A DNA stretch of 37,309 nt from the NCBI GenBank assembly GCA_028280195.1, contig JANQMH010000086.1, positions 1 to 37,309 on the forward strand. Reading direction: 5' to 3'. This document shows, piece by piece, positions 30,992-37,309 of this stretch. The notes under the pieces are model-generated. The model was given only the letters and a program-made list of their open reading frames with translations. It was not told the origin of the DNA and made no database searches. Position 1 is the stretch's first letter. Each line of letters starts with the position of its first letter. Origin of the DNA: Exilibacterium sp. (GTDB taxonomy: Bacteria > Pseudomonadota > Gammaproteobacteria > Pseudomonadales > Cellvibrionaceae). The position numbers and the translations under genes are program-made.

Positions 30992-33753
30992 AGCGTGCGG
31001 CCGCGGCGTTTGCCGTCGGCCGAGCGCACCCGCAATTCGATGGTCGCCGCAGTGTTGTCGATGGCGACCGGCGCCGACCAGAGTGTCCAGGGGCCGCCGC
31101 CGATGCGGTATTCGACTTCCAGCCCCGGGAAGATCACGTTGCTGTGCAGCCGGCCGGCGATAACGGCGCCGCCGGGGGGGGGAATGCGGTAGCGAATGCC
31201 CGCCATATCCAGCTTCGGCAATACCTTGGCGCTCAGCACCGAGGCGAAGCGGGCCCAGGCGGCGTCCCGCCGCCGCCGTTTGTCGGCGCTGAAAAAGCCG
31301 CTGCCGGCGCTGTAGTCGCGGCCGTTGTAGTCGTAGGGCAGCTCCCAGTCGGCGCTGTGCCAGGCGCGCTCGGCCAGCGCCACCAGGCGCGGGAACAGCA
31401 TGTATTCCACCTGCGCATCGGCGCGTACGGTTTCGCTCCACAGCTGGCCCTGCAGGCCGGCGAAGCGCTTGCCGGCAGCCATGGGGCGGTGGCTGACGGC
31501 GCCGCCGTCGTCGCGCTGAACGGCGTCCCTCAGGGTCAGTGCCTCGCCGATGCGGCCGCGCCACAGCTCGGCGTGGGCCGGCAGATTGTCGGGCATGAAG
31601 TTGAAAACCTTGCGGGTATTGGTGCCGCGCGAAGACCAGTAGTAGCCGCGCTCGTAGGGATCGACTTCATAGGGGGCGTCGAAGTAAGTGACGTCGGGTG
31701 TGGAGACGATGACCTGCCAGCCGCGGTTGACCTGCTCGTGGGCACTTTTGTGTCCCTGCCAGAACAGCGCGCCCCAGGCGTTCGACTGCACGGTGGCCGG
31801 CATCCTGCCGGGGTCGGTATGACCCATGCCGTCGCTCCAGCCGGCCGCCTCGATGCCTTTCGCTGCCAGCATGGCGGCGACCCGTTCGATGAAATAGCCG
31901 CTCAGTGCCGCGATGTCGCCGGGCCCGCCGCCTTTGGCGACAAAGGCCTTGCAGGCCGGTGATTCGGCCCAGGCGCCGGCGGTTTCGTCGGCGCCGATAT
32001 GGTAGCGGCGCAGCGGCTGGCCGGCGCGGCGGTGCAGCCGTGCGACTTCGTCGATGACCTTTTCGACAAAAGCGTAAGCTGAATCCATACACACATTGAT
32101 AGTGTTATCGCGATAAAACTGAATGGACTGATAGCGGGTGGTGTCTGCGGGATCGGTCAACAGATACTGTTCGGCCGCGGCGCTGTCGCCCTGCGCCAGG
32201 TAGTTGCGATAGCGCGCCTCCATGGCTTTGACCGCCGCGCGCGAGTGACCCGGCATATCGAACGAGGGAATCACCTGGATATGGCGGGCCCCGGCATAGC
32301 GCAGAATCTCGATGTAATCCTCTGCCGTATAGAAACCGTTAACGGCGCTGCCGGCGTCCGGCCCGCTGCCCAGTTGCGGCAGCAGGCAGCGGTCCTCGCC
32401 GGGGTCGTGGCAGCGCCGGCTGCCGATGCGGGTGAGTTCATCGAGCCCGTCGATCTGCAGGCGCCAGCCCTCGTCGTCGCCCAGGTGCAGGTGCAGTCTG
32501 TTGAGTTTGAATACCGCCATTTGCTCCAGCAGCCGCAGCAGCAGCTGGCGGCTGTGAAAATTGCGCGCCACATCCACATGCAGGCCGCGAAACGGGTAGC
32601 GCGGGCTGTCTTCGATCGCCAGCAATGGCACGCGCCGGCTGCCCGGCATCAGCAGGCTCGCCAGCGAGCGCAGGGCATGGGCGGCACCCTCGGGGTCAGC
32701 GGCGCGAATGGCGATATGCCCGCTGTTCAGCTGCAGCCGGTAGGCGCCGGCAGATCGATCGGGCTGCGCGGCAATGGCGATCTGCACGGGAATACCGCCG
32801 GCCGTTTCAGCGATACCCAGGTCGGCCAGTGCCGCCAGCGCCGCTTCGATGGCGGGGCGCTGCAGTCCGCTCAGGCGCAGCGCCAGCCCGGCGGACAGAT
32901 CCAGTTGCCCGCCGCCGGCGGGCCGGCGCACGGAGGCGGGCGTCGGTACGATAGCGCGCTCGAGGCCGTCGGCGACAAAAGCCGTGTCGCGATTGCTGTC
33001 AAACAGCGCCGCGGCCGTAGCGGGCCGGGTGGTGTCGCCGCCCGGGCGCAGCAGATGTCGCGCCTTGTGGTTAAAAACTCCGGCGTAAGGCCGCGTCTCC
33101 AGGCCGGTATCGGCGTCGATGGCGGTTCTGGTGCTGGCGATAACCCGCGCCTCGCGGCCCGGCGCGGCAACGTAGTAGTTGGGCATCAGGTCCGACGTCG
33201 ACAGATGCCAGTTGTCCGATATCATGCGGATTTTATAAGGCCTGCCTGCGGCTATTTTTTTCAACGCCGGTGCCGGTTTCAACTTGTGCAGATCGCCGTT
33301 GATATGTTCTACACTGAACGCCCCCGCGACTACCCGCTGTAGCGGTGATATCTGGGAAAAGTAAATGGCCCAGCCGCCGGCGTCGAGATCGATGGCGCTG
33401 CTGAGACTTATCTCGCTGATAAAGCAGGCTGTTCCCCGCGCGGGGTCGCAGTGATCGCCCGGGCGGTTGTCAATGACCTGGTAGCTCACTTGTAAGTGCG
33501 CCGCAATCGCGTCGAGGGTCTGCTGCGCGGCGACCGGCTGCCCGGAATCTGCGGTCGTCTGTTGCGACCGCTGCAGGGTTGTTTCCGGTGGCCGCTGCAG
33601 GGCTGTTTCTGACGGCCGCTGCAGGGCTGTTTCCGGTGGCCGCTGCAGGGCTGTTTCCGACGGCCGCTCGATGGTTGTTTCCGCACAAGCGCTGAGCCCT
33701 GCGGCGATCAGTATCAGCCGGCAGAGACGCCTGCCTTTGTGTGTTTTTGTCAT
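30979..33753 (-). CDS. GH20 beta-N-acetylhexosaminidase, lipoprotein
   Basis: A 924-residue enzyme. Signal with lipobox LSAC near residue 23 is followed by a linker of RPxETALQ repeats. Next come a CHB_HEX-type N-terminal carbohydrate-binding domain (VSYQVIDN ... GGWAIYFSQIS), the GH20b domain, the GH20 barrel (LHLHLGDDEGWRLQI, and HIGADETAGAW near residues 584-594 with the catalytic Asp-Glu pair), and a C-terminal Ig-like CHB_HEX_C domain (VIFPGLEVEYRIGGGPWTLW). It releases GlcNAc from chitooligosaccharide ends by substrate-assisted catalysis, probably in the periplasm or at the outer membrane. It is the third gene of the nagA-nagB operon, 17 bases from nagB. Confidence 0.93.
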   Translation of the reverse strand: MTKTHKGRRLCRLILIAAGLSACAETTIERPSETALQRPPETALQRPSETALQRPPETTLQRSQQTTADSGQPVAAQQTLDAIAAHLQVSYQVIDNRPGDHCDPARGTACFISEISLSSAIDLDAGGWAIYFSQISPLQRVVAGAFSVEHINGDLHKLKPAPALKKIAAGRPYKIRMISDNWHLSTSDLMPNYYVAAPGREARVIASTRTAIDADTGLETRPYAGVFNHKARHLLRPGGDTTRPATAAALFDSNRDTAFVADGLERAIVPTPASVRRPAGGGQLDLSAGLALRLSGLQRPAIEAALAALADLGIAETAGGIPVQIAIAAQPDRSAGAYRLQLNSGHIAIRAADPEGAAHALRSLASLLMPGSRRVPLLAIEDSPRYPFRGLHVDVARNFHSRQLLLRLLEQMAVFKLNRLHLHLGDDEGWRLQIDGLDELTRIGSRRCHDPGEDRCLLPQLGSGPDAGSAVNGFYTAEDYIEILRYAGARHIQVIPSFDMPGHSRAAVKAMEARYRNYLAQGDSAAAEQYLLTDPADTTRYQSIQFYRDNTINVCMDSAYAFVEKVIDEVARLHRRAGQPLRRYHIGADETAGAWAESPACKAFVAKGGGPGDIAALSGYFIERVAAMLAAKGIEAAGWSDGMGHTDPGRMPATVQSNAWGALFWQGHKSAHEQVNRGWQVIVSTPDVTYFDAPYEVDPYERGYYWSSRGTNTRKVFNFMPDNLPAHAELWRGRIGEALTLRDAVQRDDGGAVSHRPMAAGKRFAGLQGQLWSETVRADAQVEYMLFPRLVALAERAWHSADWELPYDYNGRDYSAGSGFFSADKRRRRDAAWARFASVLSAKVLPKLDMAGIRYRIPPPGGAVIAGRLHSNVIFPGLEVEYRIGGGPWTLWSAPVAIDNTAATIELRVRSADGKRRGRTLALN
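33569..33688. repeat. Five 24-bp repeats encoding the GH20 lipoprotein linker
   Basis: Units start at 33569, 33593, 33617, 33641 and a diverged fifth at 33665. Each encodes RPSETALQ or RPPETALQ just after the lipidated Cys, giving a flexible spacer. Confidence 0.9.
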
Positions 33754-33770
33754 TGCCGGTCTTCCGCTGG

Positions 33771-34565
33771 TTAGGTTTTGTCGAGCGATTGCAGCAGCTT
33801 TTGATTCTCGCGTTCCACATGTTTGTAGAATGCCCTGCGCTCGAGTCCGGCCGCAGCCGCCTCGTCGATAATCAGCAGCGCGTTGCCGTGCATCTGCAGG
33901 GCCGAGGCCGGGCAGGAGGCGCTCAGCGGGCCCTCGGCGGCGGCTTTGATGGCCTTGGCTTTGGCCGCGCCGGTGGCCAGCAATACCACTTTGCGGGCCT
34001 CCATAATGGTGCCGATACCCATGGTAATCGACAGGTGAGGCTGGAATTCCCGCGCGGAAAAAAACCGCGCATTGTCTTTGATGGTGGCCTCGGTCAGGGT
34101 TTTGATGCGGGTGCGCGAGCGCAGTCCCGAGGAGGGCTCATTGAAACCGATATGGCCGTTGCGGCCGATGCCGAGCAGCTGGATATCGATGCCGCCCCTG
34201 GCCTCGATCAGCTTGTCGTAATCGCTGCAGGCCTGAATCGGGTCGGCGGCGTCGCCGGGCGGTATATGGGTGTTTCGCAGGTCGATATCGATATGTTCGA
34301 ACAGCTGGGTATTCATAAAATGGCGGTAGCTCTGCGGGTGGTCGCCGGCCAGCCCGAGATATTCGTCGAGGTTGAAACTACAGACCCGGGCAAAGGAGAT
34401 ATCGCCGTTTTTACACGCGGCGATCAGCCGCCGGTAGAGTGCCAGCGGCGTGGAGCCGGTGGCCAGGCCCAGGACACTGTCGGGCTTTCTGTCGATCTGG
34501 CGAATAAAAACATCGGCACCGTAGCGGGCGACTTCGGCGGCATTGTCGAGGATGACTATTTGCAT
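33771..34565 (-). CDS. nagB: Glucosamine-6-phosphate deaminase NagB
   Basis: A 264-residue enzyme that converts GlcN-6-P to fructose-6-P and ammonia. Visible motifs are GLATGSTP (33-40), FNLDEYLGL with Asp67, and [13 protein letters not shown] with His138 and Glu143. The position of E. coli Asp141 is Asn136 here, as in Bacillus-type NagB ([11 protein letters not shown]), so this is the shorter Bacillus-like form lacking the E. coli allosteric tail. It lies 20 bases downstream of nagA in the same operon. Confidence 0.95.
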   Translation of the reverse strand: MQIVILDNAAEVARYGADVFIRQIDRKPDSVLGLATGSTPLALYRRLIAACKNGDISFARVCSFNLDEYLGLAGDHPQSYRHFMNTQLFEHIDIDLRNTHIPPGDAADPIQACSDYDKLIEARGGIDIQLLGIGRNGHIGFNEPSSGLRSRTRIKTLTEATIKDNARFFSAREFQPHLSITMGIGTIMEARKVVLLATGAAKAKAIKAAAEGPLSASCPASALQMHGNALLIIDEAAAAGLERRAFYKHVERENQKLLQSLDKT

Positions 34566-34585
34566 GGTAACGACAACCCGCCGGC

Positions 34586-35752
34586 TCAGGCTTGCGGCGG
34601 GGGTTGCGGGTGGGCCTGCGGCTCACCGGCAATCCAGGTGTGCCGCACCTGCCAGCTGCCGCTGTCGAAGTGAACCATATCGGCGCGGTAACCGGGCCGC
34701 AGGCGGCCGAGCACATTGTCGAGCCGCAGCAGGCCGGCCGGGTAGAGCGAGGCCATGCGCAGGCTCTCGCCGATATCGACGCCCACGCTTTCGCAGCTGA
34801 GTCTGACCGCATCGATCATGCCGATGGCACTGCCCGCCAGCCTGCCCTCGGCGTTGAGCAGCCGGCCGCCGCTTTCGCGAATGGTCTCGCCGTATAATTG
34901 GAACGCCTTGTCGGCGCTGCCGACAGTGGCCATGGCATCGCTGACCAGTACCATTTTGCCTTTCGGTTTGGCCGCCAGCGCCACCCGCACCGCCACCGGA
35001 TCGACGTGGTGGCCGTCGACGATAATACCGCACCAGCTGTGTCGATCGTCCAGCGCCGCGCCGACCACGCCGGGCTCGCGGCCCTGCAGCGGGCGCATGG
35101 CATTGTATAAGTGGGTAAAGCCGGTCAGGCCCTCAGCCAGTGCCCGGGCGATGTCGTCGCTGTGGGCGTCGGTATGGCCGGCACAGACCAGAATCCCGGC
35201 GTCGCTGAGCGCCCTGATTTGTCCGGGGCGGGTCTGCTCCGGCGCCAGGGTCAGCAGGATTTTGATACCGCGCAGGGCGCACAGCCAGTCGATATCTTCC
35301 GCCCGCGGCGCGCGCAGATACTGGCGCTGGTGAGTGCCGCGGCGGGCCGGATTGAAAAACGGCCCCTCGATATGAATGCCCAGAATGCCCGGCAGCGTTT
35401 GTGCCATGGCCTGTTGCACTGCCCCGACGCCGCTGCGCAAAGTCTCGCGGCTATCGCTGATCAGGGTCGGCAGCATGCCGGTGGTGCCGCAGGCGCGGTG
35501 CGCCTGCACCATGGTGGCCAGCGTCGCCGCGCTGGGGGCGTTGTTGAACAGCACGCCGCCGCCGCCGTTGACCTGGGTATCGACGAACCCGGGTGCCAGG
35601 ATGCCGCCGTCGAGCGCGGTTGCAGGAATATCCGCCGGTAACTGATGGCTGGGCAGGATGGCCTCGATGGTGGCCTCGCGGTAAATCAGGCTGTGGCGAT
35701 CGATAAATACGTCGCCGTCAAATACCTGGGCGCCGGTTAAAGCCTGTTGCAT
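34586..35752 (-). CDS. nagA: N-acetylglucosamine-6-phosphate deacetylase NagA
   Basis: A 388-residue amidohydrolase removing acetate from GlcNAc-6-P. Motifs are [14 protein letters not shown] (53-66), [18 protein letters not shown] with metal-binding Glu129, [24 protein letters not shown] and [11 protein letters not shown] with the catalytic Asp. ATG 35752 gives the normal family start ([13 protein letters not shown]); an upstream in-frame ATG at 35836 would add residues encoded by the operator itself and is rejected. First gene of nagA-nagB-GH20. Confidence 0.95.
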   Translation of the reverse strand: MQQALTGAQVFDGDVFIDRHSLIYREATIEAILPSHQLPADIPATALDGGILAPGFVDTQVNGGGGVLFNNAPSAATLATMVQAHRACGTTGMLPTLISDSRETLRSGVGAVQQAMAQTLPGILGIHIEGPFFNPARRGTHQRQYLRAPRAEDIDWLCALRGIKILLTLAPEQTRPGQIRALSDAGILVCAGHTDAHSDDIARALAEGLTGFTHLYNAMRPLQGREPGVVGAALDDRHSWCGIIVDGHHVDPVAVRVALAAKPKGKMVLVSDAMATVGSADKAFQLYGETIRESGGRLLNAEGRLAGSAIGMIDAVRLSCESVGVDIGESLRMASLYPAGLLRLDNVLGRLRPGYRADMVHFDSGSWQVRHTWIAGEPQAHPQPPPQA

Positions 35753-35786
35753 ATGTCTCTGCCGGGGCGTTTGCGCATGGAGCTTA

Positions 35787-35822
35787 ACTGTAGCATTGTT
35801 GGGTTTCTGAGACAACGTTGTC
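35787..35822 (-). promoter_or_regulatory. Promoter and GACAACGTTGTC operator of the nagA operon
   Basis: On the minus strand TTGTCT (35815-35810) and TACAGT (35792-35787) are 17 bases apart. The palindrome GACAACGTTGTC at 35811-35822 covers the -35, so repressor binding would exclude polymerase. The predicted start of transcription is about 30 bases before the nagA ATG. Confidence 0.75.
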
Positions 35823-35848
35823 TTTTTTCTTTGCATGCTCCCGGAAAA

Positions 35849-35895
35849 GCCCGCAGTGAAAAGCGATGCGGGCAGGCCGGCGAGGCGCCGGCCTG
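35849..35895. terminator. Two hairpins after the GH5 endoglucanase gene
   Basis: CAGGCCGGCG/CGCCGGCCTG (35873-35895) makes a perfect 10-bp stem with a 3-base loop. GCCCGCA/TGCGGGC (35849-35873) makes a 7-bp stem sharing one base with it. They lie 80-125 bases downstream of the minus-strand GH5 stop and upstream of the nagA promoter. No T tract follows, so the terminator role is inferred. Confidence 0.55.
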
Positions 35896-35973
35896 TATCG
35901 GGGCGATCCGGTTCAATCCCGCCAACTCGCTTCAGGGCAGGGCATCCGGTGAGTCGCCGCGAAAGATTAGCGT

Positions 35974-37309
35974 TCAGCGGGTCGGAAAGTTATCGGGCGG
36001 GTTTTGAATTCTATCTTTTACCCACTGCCCGGCGCTTTTCAGACTGCTGCCGCTCCAGGGCCCGTTGCCGGCGCAGGTGCCGGGCCGGAAGGCGGCGCCG
36101 GAGCGAAAATCGTCGGAGTAGTTCCAACTGGTCCAGCTGATTTTTTTCTGCGCCATCAGGTCGATATATGCCTGGGCGCTGGCGAAGTCGTTGCCGCCGT
36201 CGCCGGTATAAGTCTGCGAGCCCCATTCGCTGACAAAAATCGGCAGCCGCTCGGCGGCCCAGGCCAGTTCGTTGCGATAAACGGTGCCGTGGGAGGCAGC
36301 GTAGAAATGGAAGGTGTACATGAGGTTGTCGGCAGCGATCGGATTACTGACGATGTCCCGCGCGCTGCCGCCGTCGGATATGCCCAGCGATGCCCAGCCG
36401 TGGGTGCCGACCAGGACCACGGCATCCGGGTCATAGCGGCGGATCACCGGGATAATCTGTTCGGCGTAGCGCTTGATACCGGCCCAGGAAACATTGTTGG
36501 GCTCATTGGCAATATCGTAGAGGATATTGTTTTTGCCGTTGTGGGCCCGGGCGATATCGGTAAAGAAGCGCCGCGCATTTTCCAGGTTGGCATTGGGGTC
36601 GCCGGGTGTCAGCTGATGCCAGTCCACCAGCGCATACATGCCGCGGGCGCTGGCCGCCTCGATAATGGTATTGACCTGGGCGGTAAAACCCTGCGGGTCG
36701 GTTTCATAACCGCCTTCCTGCACGTAGAGGGAAATGCGCAGGATATCGGCGCCCCAGTCATAGGCCAGTGCATCCAGGGAGCTTTCGGTAATACAGTTGC
36801 CCCAGCCGTACCATTGCAGGCCGTGGGTGCTCATGCCGCGCAGCTGAATGGGCCGCTTGAACTGGTTGCAGAGATTATTGCCGCAGACGTGCAGTTGACC
36901 GTTGATGGCGACCGGTGTGGTGGCGCCGGCGGAAATTGTGGCGACGGTGGAATTGGTGGTGGAGGCGCCGTCGTTGTCGGTTACCGTCAGGGTGACGGTG
37001 TAAGTGCCGCTGTTGGCGTAATGGTGATTGGGGTTGGCGTTGCTGCTGCTGGCGCCGTCGCCAAAGCTCCAGCGGTAACCGGTAAGAGTGCCGTCGGGAT
37101 CGCTGGAACCACCGCTGCTGAAAGCGATGGTCTCACCGACATCACCGGCATAGGGCCCGTTGGCATTGGCGATCGGTTCGCGGTTGCTGCCGCCACCGCC
37201 GTCCCAGCGGCCCAGCTCGCCCCAGGCGGCTTCCCAGTGGGCACCGTTGCCCGGTTCGTAGGCCCAGGCGGCGCTGGAGGAGCACCAGCCGGCGATGGTG
37301 CAGGCAAAC
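35974..37309 (-). CDS. Secreted modular GH5 endoglucanase (5-prime end beyond window)
   Basis: About 444 residues are visible. Going from the window edge: a CBM-like piece (CTIAGWCSSSAAWAYEPGNG, then HWEAAWGEL), a PKD domain (GPYAGDVGETIAFSSGGSSD ... WSFGDGASS ... GTYTVTLTVTDNDG), then a GH5 barrel beginning VCGNNLCNQFKRPIQLRGMS. The barrel has YDIANEPNN with the acid/base Glu at strand 4, TFHFYAASHG, and PIFVSEWGSQ with the nucleophile Glu. This is a GH5_2-type endo-beta-1,4-glucanase. The internal ATG at 36834 is not the start, since coding continues upstream to the edge. No GACAACGTTGTC site is seen; it is probably not part of the nag regulon. Confidence 0.88.
   Translation of the reverse strand, partial: FACTIAGWCSSSAAWAYEPGNGAHWEAAWGELGRWDGGGGSNREPIANANGPYAGDVGETIAFSSGGSSDPDGTLTGYRWSFGDGASSSNANPNHHYANSGTYTVTLTVTDNDGASTTNSTVATISAGATTPVAINGQLHVCGNNLCNQFKRPIQLRGMSTHGLQWYGWGNCITESSLDALAYDWGADILRISLYVQEGGYETDPQGFTAQVNTIIEAASARGMYALVDWHQLTPGDPNANLENARRFFTDIARAHNGKNNILYDIANEPNNVSWAGIKRYAEQIIPVIRRYDPDAVVLVGTHGWASLGISDGGSARDIVSNPIAADNLMYTFHFYAASHGTVYRNELAWAAERLPIFVSEWGSQTYTGDGGNDFASAQAYIDLMAQKKISWTSWNYSDDFRSGAAFRPGTCAGNGPWSGSSLKSAGQWVKDRIQNPPDNFPTR

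Noticed and set aside
35753-35836. Longer NagA starting at 35836
   Set aside because: The extra residues would be encoded by the promoter and operator, and ATG 35752 matches the usual family N-terminus.
36987-37307. Minus-strand Pro/Ala-rich open frame at the window edge
   Set aside because: It is a shadow of the CBM/PKD part of the GH5 gene, which reads clearly in another frame.
1-37309. tRNA or rRNA genes
   Set aside because: No cloverleaf-like or rRNA-like sequence was noticed; a dedicated covariance search was not possible here.

Overview
The window looks like a GC-rich chromosome segment from a gammaproteobacterium, probably a marine or soil polysaccharide degrader of the Cellvibrionaceae type. 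The reasons are a Pseudomonas-like order of FliK-like/FhlB-like/ccm genes, a large TonB-dependent receptor with a tryptophan-halogenase-family partner, a chitin-sugar (GlcNAc) catabolic cluster, and a CBM/PKD/GH5 endoglucanase. The assignment is by gene content and family recognition only.

Region 1 (1-9322): the start of a rhodanese-type sulfurtransferase (minus), a FhlB-like and a FliK-like flagellar export gene (minus), then the divergent cytochrome c maturation operon ccmABCDEFG (plus) and a TraB/GumN-family protein. No ccmH or ccmI follows ccmG here. Region 2 (9317-12829): a minus-strand OmpR-family response regulator/histidine kinase pair, divergent from a GRDP-like gene and a Spy/CpxP-like LTxxQ lipoprotein. 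GATACAT-type repeats with 10-bp phasing precede both plus-strand genes. Region 3 (12854-15061): a 735-residue membrane-anchored alpha-repeat protein of unknown function.

Region 4 (15297-19392) is visibly AT-rich and has the look of a transferred defence island. It holds a decayed gene with an internal deletion, a TIR protein with two C-terminal membrane helices, a small Sec-exported protein three bases downstream, and a 477-residue SIR2-STALD protein that matches ThsA of Thoeris in length and motifs. A broken gene is translationally coupled to its end. This membrane-tethered TIR plus exported protein plus ThsA arrangement is the best candidate in the window for an undescribed system.

Region 5 (19505-37309) is a GlcNAc/chitooligosaccharide utilisation locus. 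It contains a cytoplasmic GH5-like hydrolase, a LacI-family regulator, a TonB receptor with a tryptophan-halogenase-family protein, a BadF-type amino sugar kinase, an SSS symporter, NagX, and a convergent nagA-nagB-GH20 operon. The edge is a secreted GH5 endoglucanase running off the window. Four perfect copies of the palindrome GACAACGTTGTC lie in the promoters of the three sugar transcription units, so these probably form one regulon. The proposed flow is: outer-membrane uptake by the receptor, trimming by the GH20 lipoprotein, inner-membrane import by the symporter, phosphorylation by the kinase, then NagA and NagB to fructose-6-phosphate.

A trait of the whole window is the abundance of short degenerate tandem arrays (12, 15 or 24 bp units, all multiples of three), inside genes and between them.
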